Below are positions 20,966-31,307 of a DNA stretch of 46,306 bases, one piece after another. The translations under genes were made by a program, and so were the position numbers. A model generated the notes under the pieces. It worked only from the letters and a program-made list of their open reading frames with translations, had not been told where the DNA came from and did no database searches. The stretch is taken from positions 22,756-69,061 of the forward strand of contig JAAAVE010000004.1 of the NCBI GenBank assembly GCA_015679605.1, given 5' to 3'. Source of the DNA: Podila epigama. Its lineage: Eukaryota > Mortierellomycota > Mortierellomycetes > Mortierellales > Mortierellaceae. Positions within the stretch are counted from its first letter, which is position 1. Every line of letters begins with the position of its first letter.

Positions 20966-22907
20966 ATGCTGAGGAACGCCCACGGCTACTTTGATTTCAT
21001 GACGGCTTCTCAGCCAAAGCACTTATTAGCAGTGCCTTCGCCAGCCATTCCCTCCACACGTCCGCCATTCCACCATCCCCAGCCCGCCCCAAGGCCCCCA
21101 CAGGTTCAACAGGTTCAACAGGCACCACAAGCCCAACATGTCCAACATGCCCCACAGGTCCCACATGTCCAACATACTCAACAACCCCAACAGGTGCCAC
21201 GAGTGCTACAGGCACCACAGGCGCTACCAGTCCTGAATGTCCCACAGGCCAAAGGATTTCAGACAATTGAACGCCATGTCGATGAAGGCCTCGAGAACGA
21301 GACAGAAGAGACCCTCAACAAGCGCATCAAGGCTGACATTGTCGTGATGTGTCAGGAGCGAGGTACAGCAGAACATGTTTGTAATTGCAGTAACAGGAGT
21401 GAAATGACGGACAAAGACTGACATCACTTTTTTTCTGGAAATGTCCCACGTGGATTTTACGTATGGTATGGAAATTAGGCATCCCCACTGAAGGAGAGAA
21501 GCAGACTTTGATCAGAGCCTTGCTCGAATGGGTATGTATCATGAGGCCATGACGATCTATTGACCATGCGTTGTGTCCGATGACATTGTACACTCAACAG
21601 GAATCTAACCTTACTTGGGCACCATTCCATTTGACACAGCAACAAGCTAAGCCTGTGCCAGGTCCTTCCACCCCGCAACTTTGTTCCATGGAGCTACCCA
21701 TCGTTGTCAAGAAGGCGCCGATAAACACGCTCTACCTCAAATCACTCCTCATGGATGTCAATTTTCACGGAGAGATCGCCTACGAAGACTTTATCATTGG
21801 TCGCAAGCTAGGTTCGGGTGGATTCAAGGATTGCTATGCCGGCAAATACAAAGGAGTAAGAGTATAGGCACCAATGTCTATGGCCAAGCAGTCTGCATTC
21901 CACGCGCTTCCTTTTTTTGTCCTAACGAATTACCTATCCTATTGTCATCGCGTAGGAGGATGTCGCTATTGGTGAGCTTCGCGTTCAAAACTTTACAGAG
22001 ATCGACATTACCGAGATGAAGCACGAGATCAATGTTCTCAAGTAAGACGCTGCACAGAGTCATTGCTTCATCTGCTTCGAGCAACATATATGTATAAAGA
22101 AACTAACCCCCCTCTTCCAATTGTTAACAACCTCGAAAACAAACCTGTTTCATCTAGGCAACTACGACATGAAAACATTGTCCGCTTCATCGGCGTCTGC
22201 ACCAACGTCCGTCACCTGTGCATTGTGACCGAGTTATGCGAAAACGGTGATCTCTACGATTACATGCGTAAGAACCGCAAGCCTTCGTTTAGCCGTATGA
22301 TCATGTACATGCATGATATTGCGCTGGGCACGTCCTATTTGCACACGCGCCGACCTGGCATTATTCATCGTGACATGAAGTCGATGAATATTTTGATCTC
22401 GTCCGACGACAGAGCCAAGATTAATGACTTTGGTCTGGCCCGGATCCGGCCAAGACCCAATGCCTCGATGCACACGCAGTGCGGTACCCCCAACTGGCAG
22501 GCACCCGAGTTCTGGACACCTAATCCAAGTTACACCGAGAAGGTCGATGTCTATGCTTGCGGATTGATCTTTTGGGAGATCCTGTCGTGGGCCGAACTGG
22601 GTTACCCTTACCATAACTTGACAGAGCACCAGCTGTATGAAGCTGTGCGAGACCATGAGGTCAGGCCGCCACTTGAAAAGCTTCGCAAGTATCCGCAGGC
22701 CCTGCTGGCGCTCATCCAAGAGATGTGGCGCAAAGATCCCAAGAAGGTATAGTCGCGCTTTTTTTTTTCTTTGGAGGCAATGAGAGCTGTCATGACAATT
22801 CCTAACCTTTTTTTTGTCTTCTTGATATCTTCCCAACCGCATTCTTCTTTTCAAAGCGCCCGTCCATGTCCAATGTCGTAGACCGTTTGGCCGAATACCT
22901 GCAATAA
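20966..22907 (+). CDS. SAP-domain TKL-like protein kinase with relocated lysine
   Basis: Six exons (20966-21362, 21479-21531, 21601-21855, 21956-22041, 22158-22746, 22857-22907) give 476 aa. Residues about 25-100 are Pro/Gln/Val-rich imperfect repeats ([16 protein letters not shown]). A SAP-like helix-turn-helix spans the first junction, [20 protein letters not shown], a motif often used for nucleic-acid binding. The kinase domain runs from about 215: glycine loop [12 protein letters not shown] (Lys226), beta-3 DVAIGELR where the usual Lys is Gly241, alpha-C HEINVL, catalytic [10 protein letters not shown] (334-344), DFGLAR (354-359), [12 protein letters not shown]. It belongs near the TKL/Dictyostelium-type Ser/Thr kinases. 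Catalytic Asp336, Asn341 and DFG Asp354 are intact, so activity is plausible. The last exon supplies [15 protein letters not shown], the C-lobe end. Confidence 0.87.
21098..21250 (+). repeat. Imperfect 9/12-nt coding repeat (Pro-Gln-Val)
   Basis: Recurring caggttcaa, caacatgtc, ccacaggt units encode the PQV/QHV repeats of the kinase N-terminus. Confidence 0.6.
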
Positions 22908-23194
22908 TGAATCCAAGACAACGTAGTCGCATCCTTTATTACCTCGCGTCACTCCACACACACACACACAATAATGTATATATACCCCCACCCAAAAAAA
23001 AGACGAATAACATATTAATTTAAAAGAACAAAATTTTTCGGCTCTGTGTCCAATTGGACGAATGTCACTCTCACGTCTTGACAAAAAAAAAAGGAATGCG
23101 CTTTTTGACCCGATTCGACACATCCATCTCAATTTCATTCTCATTCTCATTCTCAAACCCATTACATTACATACACGCGTGCACTGGTTAACAA
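22908..23194. other. Intergenic between the kinase and TES1
   Basis: Contains the kinase 3' end, a CA run (22956-22970) and a CT-rich TES1 leader with repeated cattct near 23134-23157. No gene recognised. Confidence 0.4.
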
Positions 23195-24955
23195 ATGTCT
23201 TCTCCTACAACCCCTCCACCTACTGCGGATGGTGCTACAAGTACGTCGCAAATAACGACTTTTCATGTCAACCAGACTCAACATATTCATACACATTAGT
23301 AGCACACAACAAGCAGAAAGAAATGCTAAGGACGGGTTTACGTTTGTTACATAACATGAACTTTTAGACAATACGATCATCGAGTCGATGCTCGACCTAG
23401 AGGAGATTGACAAGGATCTGTACAGATCCAAGCGACTCTGGCTACCCCGTGGTGCACGAGGTGTCTTTGGTAAGATTGCATTTTTGCTGCCTAATTTCAT
23501 TTTGCTCTGCTTGCAAATCGACTTTCTGTTAACCTTCAAGCTGCATGCATGTTACTTTGGATAGGCGGCAATGTCGTTGGGCAGGCGCTGGTGGCAGCCA
23601 CAAATACTGTTTCGGATACTTACTCTGTTCACGTAAGTGGCACTCTGTCAGAAGGAATCTTAAAAAAAAAAAAATGAGTGAGAATCAAACCTACTGACGT
23701 GTTAGCTCAACGTGTTCAACATTGTTGGTTTAACGTGCAATTGTCAACCCTCTGGTTTAGTCGTTACATTCGTACTTCCTGCTGCCTGGTGATCCCAACA
23801 CACCCATTCTTTATCAGGTCGATCGCGTTCGAGATGGTAAAGTGAACATGAATAAAGATGATCGGCGACCAAGTGTGGTCAATGGATAATTGAACAGCCG
23901 CTCGGAGATATTAAGGACTGGGCGAATGCATCCCAACTGTCCCCCTCCTCCACAAACGTGGCAAGGACAAGAAAGAAATTCATTTGTCAAACTCACTCAT
24001 ACAATTTTGCCTTGTCATCTTCACAAAAGGTAAATCGTACTGCACAAGAACGGTGACGGCCAAGCAGCGTGGCAAGTGCATCTTTGTCTGCACAGCCAGT
24101 TTCCAAATTCCCGCACCAAATGCCTTGAGCCACCAATACCCCATGCCTAATGTCCCGCACCACAGTACTCTCCCAAGTCAGGAAGAGCTGATGCAGTCCA
24201 TGATCGATAACCCAAAGGTCCCAGAAGCCTTTACCAAGGCCCTAAAGTTGCGTCTTGAGGAGGTATGTGAATAGCATGGTCAAATCTCGATGTGGAGTAT
24301 CCATTGGGATTAGGTTTGACATGCTAGTCTCATACTCGCTCTTTTTTTCTCTGCATTCTACACTTTGTAGCCTGTTGCACTGGAGTTCAAGGACACCACG
24401 AAACACCGTCTCGAGGATATCACCAATCCTCCAAAGAGAACACAGCAAATGTTTTGGATAAAGTCCAAGGGTAAGCTAGGAGATGCGTTGGCTCTACACC
24501 AATGTGTGGTGGCCTATGGGTCGGATCATAATCTGCTGGGCACTGTGCCATTGGCCCATGGTGCGACTTGGTTCTCGCGTCAATCTAGTGCGCGCATCAA
24601 CATGATGGCCTCCTTGGACCACTCCATGTGGTTCCATTGTCCTTTCCGTGCTGATGAGTGGATGCTCTACGTCTGCGAGAGGTAAACACATTTTAATTTT
24701 TTTTGTCTAGGGGATATATGGATAAGTGCATGGATGGATGGATGTATGAATGGATGGAACCGTTGGAGAAAATTGAGTTTACAGCAAGGTGCATTACTAA
24801 CATTTGTGTTTGTCTGTTCTAGTCCCCGCTCTGGTTGTGACCGTGGCTTGACGTTTGGAAGGATTTATCGTGAGGATGGTACCCTTGCTGTTTCTGTTGC
24901 TCAGGAGGGTGTTGTCCGTCTGAAGGCGAACCAACCTGCCGACCCCAAACTGTGA
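23195..24955 (+). CDS. TES1: Peroxisomal acyl-CoA thioesterase II (TES1/ACOT8-like)
   Basis: Hydrolyses acyl-CoA to free fatty acid and CoA, usually in peroxisomes during beta-oxidation. Seven exons (23195-23240, 23368-23469, 23565-23632, 23761-23836, 24030-24262, 24371-24681, 24823-24955) join in phase to 322 aa, normal for TesB/ACOT8. Double hotdog landmarks are visible: RGVFGGNVVGQALVAA in the first and LDHSMWFHCPFRADEWMLY in the second, the latter holding the Asp and nearby residues of the catalytic region, then ESPRSGCDRGLTFGRIYRED. Between them lies a linker with PPKRTQQMFWIK. The C-terminus ADPKL ends in PKL, an acceptable though uncommon PTS1. The sixth intron splits the Ser codon of CESPRS. 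The short first exon (15 codons) is Pro/Thr-rich. Confidence 0.92.
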
Positions 24956-25315
24956 CAACCTCAATGACCTTAAATAGCAACGATAGCATACAACGTGTCT
25001 CCTTGGAATACTTTTGTTCCAGTCTCAAGGCTTAAAACCCCTTCCCTACCGTGAATGCGTGGTCCAATCACCCACTGCCAGCAAGGAGGTGATCCTCCTT
25101 GCTCAATAGCTCATAACTATAACTTTTGACATAAATACCTTGTAAATCCCCCATCTTGCTTCATTACTTTTCTTCCCCACTGTCCTTTACTCAACAAGTC
25201 AACCAACCTCATTATTACTCTTACAATAAGAAGACAGAAGAGACGACACGAAAGAACTTGAAAAACTTTTTGACAAGACAAAATCAAAGAACAACTCAGG
25301 ATTAACAAAAAAAAA
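24956..25315. promoter_or_regulatory. Intergenic: TES1 3' end and RAMP4 promoter/leader
   Basis: 360 nt with no coding frame. The last 120 nt are a purine/A-rich leader (agaagacagaagagacgacacg) ending in a run of nine A directly before the RAMP4 start codon. Confidence 0.4.
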
Positions 25316-25659
25316 ATGGCTTCTGTTTCTTCGCCCACTATCCGTGCCCGCAATGGTAAGGGTTCAGGATCAAAGCAATTTACTTCTCTCACACACTCTC
25401 CCTCTCCTCATACTCACTCAATCCACTCTTCTCTTATCACAAAATGACCATGTATGAACTGTTCACAAAAATGCATACAGCAAAGTACCAAGCCAACGCC
25501 ATCAAGCGTGGACAGGTCAAGAACTCAAAGTCGGTAGATAAGACGCTTGCGAAAAAGTCACCTGTAAATCCTTATCTGGTCGGCTTTCTTCTAGTTGTCC
25601 TCTGTGGAGGCGCATTCTTTGAGGTTTTGCGCTTGTTTGGAGCAACCGTCGACATCTGA
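25316..25659 (+). CDS. RAMP4/SERP1/YSY6-like ER stress-associated membrane protein
   Basis: Tiny tail-anchored protein that associates with ribosomes and the Sec61 translocon. Two exons (25316-25355, 25481-25659) give 72 aa. Exon 1 encodes MASVSSPTIRARN. Exon 2 has the family core KYQANAIKRGQVKNSKS, a basic stretch, then SPVNPYLVGFLLVVLCGGAFFEVLRLF as one C-terminal membrane helix. The length matches the family (65-75). The first intron interrupts the codon after Asn and contains ATGs, so an alternative start inside it is conceivable but would add unrelated residues. Confidence 0.9.
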
Positions 25660-26149
25660 TAACCTGGTCCGTCTGCCCAGCCCGTCAAAGAGTGTTCTAT
25701 ATTTTTGTTTTGTATATTATCTGTAAACGACTATTTTCTGCCCATAATACATCTTTCATCCATCAAGTCAGAGTCATTGAATACGAACAGAGCTTGGGGT
25801 CCTCAAATATTGCATGGAGGTGAAAAACTTGTTGTATCGTAATGTGGAGAACTTGCCGTTTCTCAAGTAAAAGGCGTAGAGCTGGCAATTTGTTCTTTGC
25901 ATTGGAATAAGCCAAAGAGAGCAATACACGTGGAAGGAGGGAATGTTGGCAGCATTTTCTCTATTGCTTCTCTCTGTTTAAGTTCCAACTTTGTGCGCGT
26001 CTTGACGTGTATTTCAACTCTCAACTGTCTCGCAAGAACTCTCAAGCATCAACAAGCACATGTGTTAATAGCCGTTCAACAGCAGCCACATAACACCTGT
26101 ACTATACAGCATATAAATGCTGCTCTGACTGCTTTCAACTCGCAGTCCA

Positions 26150-26948
26150 ATGTACTCACCAAATCGCTTCACACCCAACATGAACATTTCGAATGGCGAA
26201 TCCAACAACCACAACAAGTCCAACAGCGACAACAGCCACCATTTCAATCTCCTCCTCCACCACTACCACCACTACCATAACAGCAACAGCAACAGCTGCC
26301 ACTACAGTCACTGCAGGGTGAGGAACAAGAACTGTAGCCTATTTTCTGTTGCGCTGTTGCGCCTTTGTGCATTTTGTGCATGTACACTTTGGTTGCCAAA
26401 CAACATAGTTGTTGGAATGTGTCTTAACAAGCCATAGCCCAGTCTCATTCTCACCTTGTCCACCAGTCCATTGTGCGGACATGGGATAGGTCAAGTACCT
26501 CAATGGTCGCAAAAAAACAATGCTCTTGAAGGATACCTTGATGCATCACATCGATGCCACAGTCTTCTTAGCTGGAAAAATGATGGGCGAACAAACATGA
26601 TGAAAGAGACGCGAAAAAAGAGTGACGAAATCAAAAATTCGAATGCTCATGCCTCCAACAAGTTTGGTGTCCGAAAGACTGATAAAGACTCAACAGCATT
26701 GTACACAAAGAAATGCCGTTCTGTGTCACTGTCGTGATAGGAGATGACAACAAGATAGACGAACTGGTCTCCCATGTAAAGCCAGCAGGAGAGACTATCG
26801 CACCCTTACACGCGACCAATTGGCGTGTTCTTTCGACGTCCGCAAGTTATTCCTTCCTGCAGGAACAGGTTATGATCTTGCACCGAGATGGTAGTCAACA
26901 CGATGTATCTGATGTATCTCAAAGTACGAAGCGATTAGATATATGTCC
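26150..26948 (+). CDS. Possible multi-exon hypothetical gene (very tentative)
   Basis: Pieces that could be exons: an Asn/Ser/His-rich start (MYSPNRFTPNMNISNGESNN) reaching a GTGAGG donor at 26321; a segment after gggatag (from 26488) reading VKYLNGRKKTMLLKDTLMHH in matching phase; and a segment from a tgatag acceptor at about 26740 reading DDNKIDELVSHVKPAGE up to a consensus GTAAGT at 26949. The middle piece meets a TGA at 26598 and I found no donor before it, so the three cannot be joined as they stand. No family is recognised. Confidence 0.15.
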
Positions 26949-27557
26949 TGTAAGTACATTGTGAAAAGATTGATTAGAAATGCAGAAATGCAGAAATGCT
27001 TCGGTTCTCACTTTGTTCCTTTGACCTCTTTCTTGGCACTGGAATGTCACAGTGGATGGATGGATGGATGGATGGCAAACAGTGGGTGGCTGCGGTATGA
27101 TTGTTTCGTCATGTTTTTTATTTTTTGTAAACATATTTTTGGAACTAAGGTTTTGTCTACTTTTTTCTGTGGCTATGCTGAGAAAGCGGCAAAAACGATG
27201 TCATTGTCGCTATTTGTAGTATTTGTAAACTGACCACTGACCAGCAAGCGGGACAACTACCAGCATTCCATCCGCAATGACATAAATAGGCGCCCACATT
27301 GTTGTTTGATTTTTTTTTTGTCGTTTGTGTCCATTTCTTTCTTTGTTGGCTTGCATCGTTCTTTCTTGATTTTTTTTTTTTTTGCTTCTTTTTTTCTCCG
27401 TGCATACGAATTCTTTATCTTTTCATCCTTCACCTTCAATTCTTCATCCTTCACTTTCAATCCTTCATCCTTACACTTCAACCTCACCCATCCACCTTAC
27501 ACTTCAACCTCACTCTTCAAACTCATTCTACAACCTCACACTTTCTACATAAAAACT

Positions 27558-27583
27558 CAACAACAACAACAACAACAACAACA
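27558..27583 (+). repeat. CAA trinucleotide repeat in the deacetylase leader
   Basis: Eight CAA units about 27 nt before the start codon, following 120 nt of loosely periodic cttcatccttcac/cttcaac motifs. CAA repeats in a leader are unstructured and often favour translation. Confidence 0.8.
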
Positions 27584-27609
27584 GCCTCTATACCCACATA
27601 CCCAACACA

Positions 27610-29254
27610 ATGCAGCTTCACAGGACGCCAACCCTGTCTTTCCCTTCCTTCAGCTTCATCATTCTTTCTGCACTTGCACTCTGCATCTCACTCCCACAAG
27701 GTACGAAACAAAAATAAGACAATCGACAGCAGATTCGCCACATGGGTTTTTAGTCCCGGTCAGGGTCCAGCAGCAACTGCAACATCAGAGCAATAGCAAA
27801 TTGTGAGCAAATTGTTCTGAGCACTCTGCGTGGCCGACCATTTGTCAATTTGTCATGGGTTAAAATCCTGTGGACATCTTGCGGACATCTTGCAGACACC
27901 TTGTGAACAAACTTGTGAACAAACGTGTGAACACCTTTGTGACCACACTTGCCTTTTCCGCATATCTCCCACAGGCATTGACTTACCTTCCTTCCTCCCC
28001 CCCTTTTTTCCCCCCTATTCTTGCTTTGTGTCCAACAGCCTCATCAGCGCCCATCCCTCCTCCACTCACATCACAGAGTGTCAGCACGTTCAACAAGTCC
28101 TTCTTCCCATACACAGTCGTTGGACCAACGCCACCTCCCGTCTACACCTCTGGTTCAATCCTCCAGTCTTGCACTCGTCCCAACTCGTACGCCATCTCCT
28201 TTGACGACGGTCCAGGGCAATTGACTGATGAACTCCTCGACTTTTTGGACGAGCAAAACCTCAAGGTTACATTTTTCATGAATGGCGACAACTGGAACTG
28301 CATCTACCGTAAGTTTTTCTTTTCAATGCTCCTTGCCTTTGTTCTTGCCTTTGCTTTCTTCGTGGCATGCCTGATGCCCTTCGCCCTTGCCCTTGCCCTT
28401 GGCCATTGCTTCTTCGGCAACGACAATTTTCTCTTGTCTCCTAGAAAAACTTAAAGTGTCTACCTCGAGAGAGACCCTGATAACAACCTCACCTAACCTC
28501 ACTCTTTTCATTCTCCCCCTTCTTTATTCATCTCTCTCTCTCTCTCTCTCTCTCTCCCCTTTCTCTCCTTTCTCTCTCTCTCTCTATCGCCATGATTCCA
28601 TCTCTTGCTGGCTTCTGATCCCGGCATTTTTCTATCGATTTATGTTCCGATCCGACATTTGGCACTCATTCAGGTCCCGATTCTCAGAGGCTTTTGAGAC
28701 GCGCCTATCAGGCTCAACATCAAATCGCCGCCCATCCATGGTCTCACAAAGACCTTGACTTGCTCTCGGACCATGATATCCGGGACGAGATGTACAAGAT
28801 CGAGAATGCCTTTCGACAGATTCTTGGTGTCGTGCCCCGGTATATGCGTCCCCCATACGGCGAGGCTTCGGAGCGCGTTCGCAAGATTCTGCGCGATCTT
28901 GGCTATATCCTCATTCTGTGGGATGTGGATCAGCTCAACAACCGGGGTACCATCAAGAAGCACACTACAACGGTTGATACCAAGAGTAATGGCAAGCAGC
29001 AATCAGCCTTTTCCTCTAAATGGGCAGAAGCTGTCCGTGGTGTCCCCCACTCGGCTTTGGACCGCGAGTCGATGATGGTCGGTGGTATTTACCAAGAGGC
29101 CACAAGTATGTGGGCTGTAGAGTACGTCCAGACCCAAGGTTATGACGTGATGCCCGTTGGCGAGTGTCTAGGCGAAGTTGATCCCCGTCTCTGGTACAAG
29201 GAAATTGGTGAACCCGAGGCTGACGAGGATCTTCCACAGTCGTGCAACTTTTAG
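27610..29254 (+). CDS. Secreted polysaccharide (chitin) deacetylase-like protein
   Basis: NodB-domain carbohydrate esterase family 4 protein, probably acting on cell-wall chitin or chitosan. Three exons (27610-27700, 28039-28308, 28674-29254) give 313 aa. Exon 1 is a signal peptide (MQLHRTPTLSFPSFSFIILS, hydrophobic core ILSALALCISL). A Pro-rich linker follows, then motif 1 SFDDGPG with both Asp, TFFMNGDN, motif 2 AHPWSHKDL (His-x3-His, Pro where Ser/Thr is usual), motif 3 RYMRPPYGEAS, and LWDVDQLNN. At the position of motif 5, where LxH is expected, the sequence is MMVGGIYQE without the His. It ends VGECLGEVDPRLWYK, as in fungal chitin deacetylases. Metal ligands are kept but the last catalytic His may be lost, so activity is uncertain. 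Confidence 0.85.
27898..27950 (+). repeat. Imperfect tandem repeat in deacetylase intron 1
   Basis: About four copies of a ttgtgaacaaac-like 12/13-mer (two exact, then tgtgaacacctt and tgtgaccacact). Confidence 0.6.
28531..28556 (+). repeat. (TC)13 microsatellite in deacetylase intron 2
   Basis: Perfect TC run inside the 365-nt intron 2, followed by further CT-rich sequence to about 28585; it lies in the polypyrimidine zone before the acceptor. Confidence 0.9.
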
Positions 29255-29645
29255 AAAAAAGGATAATTATCCATCCTTTCATCCACTGTTTTTTTAAAAT
29301 ACCTACTTGTACTATAGTAATCTAACCAACATTGTAACAATACACACGCACATTTTTATCATAATGATGCCCTGTGAGGATGTCTTGTGGTGGACGCGAT
29401 TGCCTTTTTGTATTGCTAGGAAGTAACAATTTATGTGAAGCATATTTTGCAGGAAATAATGATTCTCGTCCGCATGAGGCATGAGGCATGAACGTTTTTT
29501 TTCTTCATCCCATTCATCCCACCATCCCTTTCAATCCCACCACACATCCATCCCATTCCATCACCTCGACGTCCCGGCTTTCATCACCTTAACCTCTTCA
29601 TTTCTTTCCTCAACATCCCAAACACACGCCTCACCTACAACCAGC
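29255..29645. promoter_or_regulatory. Intergenic: deacetylase 3' end and CapZ beta leader
   Basis: No gene. It has a gcatgaggcatgaggcatgaa short repeat at 29472-29491 and a CT/CA-rich leader (ccatccc repeated) just before the CapZ beta start. Confidence 0.4.
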
Positions 29646-31071
29646 ATGGTAAGCGAGAACGAAAAAAAGGGGGGAGGAGCCAACACGTCCGTTGCTTGGT
29701 CTCGAAGCTGGTTCATTTACGCATGCCTTCATTCAGACACTCACTCTCTCACCCTCACACTCTCTGTCACGCACACACACTTACACATGTAACACCTTCC
29801 CATCTTCATGTCTCTAGTCTGAACAACAACTCGATTGCGCGCTTGACCTCATGCGCCGCCTCCCTCCTCAAAGCACTGAAGGAAACTTGGCGTCGCTGGT
29901 GGCACTGTTGCCTGACTTGACCGAGGATCTGCTCAACTCGATTGACCAGCCTCTCAAGGTTCAAACCTGTGAAAAGTCTGGTAGAGAATACCTCACCTGT
30001 GAATACAACCGTGATAGCGACTCGTACAGGTATATAACAGAGTGTTAGGGTTCGAGCATTGTAAAAAAGGAGTAGTGAAGGTTCACACTCGTTGAGGACC
30101 CAACAAACAACAAAGCCTATTTTTTTTTTTTTTTTTTGCGTCCCACGAAATAGATCTCCATGGTCGAATGAGTTTACTCCTTCATTGGCTGATGCCACCT
30201 ACCCCTCAGCAAAGCTTCGCAAGTTGGAGATCGCTGCCAATGAAGCCTTTGATACCTATCGCGAGTTGTACTTTGAAGGCGGTGTTTCGTCCGTGTATTT
30301 CTGGGACATGGATGTTGGCTTTGCAGGAGTTGTCCTTATGAAGAAAGGTACGCGTGTTTTTTGAGAGTATAGAGGCTATAGTGAAATATTTATGTGTTTG
30401 TCGTTAAAAAAAACTGCAGGCATAATGCTTGTTGTTTGCAAAACCATCACTCACTCAAGCCTCCCCACACTCTCACGAAACTCTGCTAGTTGGAGATGGT
30501 ACTCGCAGAATGAAGGGCGCATGGGAGTCGATCCATGTTTTTGAGGCACAGGAGCGTGGTCGTAACGCACATTACAAGCTGACGTCAACCGTGATGTTGT
30601 ACATGGTCACCAACAAGCCCGAGCTCGGACATTTGAATCTTTCTGGAAGCATGACTCGTCAGGTAATTAACAAAGAAGAAGGCTCATAGACAACTGAAGA
30701 TAGCCAAAATGCGATGACCAAAAGGTTGTTTGCTTTTTGCTTTTTGCTTTTTGCCTGGATTTTCAAGAGATTAATACGTTTGTAACGTCATATTATCTCC
30801 CATCGAATCTACGATACGGATACATACACACACACACGTACAGGCTGAGCAGGACTTTGTGGTCGAAGATCCATCGATGCACATTGCCAACATTGGTCAC
30901 ATGGTCGAGGATATGGAAATCAAGATGCGCCACTTGCTTCGCGACGTTTACTTTGGAAAGACCAAGGACACTGTCAACGACTTGCGCTCTATTGAATCTT
31001 TGACCGAGACGAGAAAGCAACAAGCCATTCAACGCGAGATCATGTCCAAGTTGCAGGAGCGTCAACGTTGA
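29646..31071 (+). CDS. CAP2: F-actin capping protein beta subunit (CapZ beta)
   Basis: Forms the alpha/beta heterodimer that caps actin filament barbed ends. Five coding exons: 29646-29648, 29818-30029, 30154-30347, 30460-30662, 30844-31071, giving 279 aa, the normal length. Exon 1 contributes only the start ATG, directly followed by GTAAGC; exon 2 opens [17 protein letters not shown], the conserved N-terminus. Further landmarks: [64 protein letters not shown]-like [29 protein letters not shown]. All phases agree (0, 2, 1, 0). Alternative starts inside intron 1 are out of frame, so the initiator exon is well supported. It is convergent with the arrestin-like gene, 236 nt between stops. Confidence 0.95.
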
Positions 31072-31307
31072 AGAAAAAAAGAAATGAAATAAGGAATGAA
31101 TAGAGACATGTTCTTTTATTTTGGTTTGGACACACATGCGGATAAAGAAATTTTAAAGAGAGAGAGAGAAAAAAAACATGCTATCCTGCTTGGATCATAT
31201 CCCCATGAACATCTCTACAATCATGGGAACTCGACTTTAGCGCATCACAACGCAAAAGCTCAAAAGCTCAAAACAAAAAAAAAAAAAAAGCGTATTGTTC
31301 AACGACC

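Larger units (their letters stand above)
25660..27609. other. 1.95 kb region with uncertain coding content
   Basis: No recognisable gene. It includes a TATA-like catataaatg at about 26109-26118, a CAACAACAGC-rich stretch open in all three forward frames (26180-26330), a possible exon ending in a GTAAGT donor (26713-26948), a GGATGGAT repeat (27054-27074), and the CT-rich leader of the next gene from about 27300. See the two entries inside it. Confidence 0.5.

Noticed and set aside
26713-26948. Ornithine decarboxylase antizyme with a programmed frameshift
   Set aside because: Considered because of the adjacent frames, but the conserved antizyme core residues are not present.
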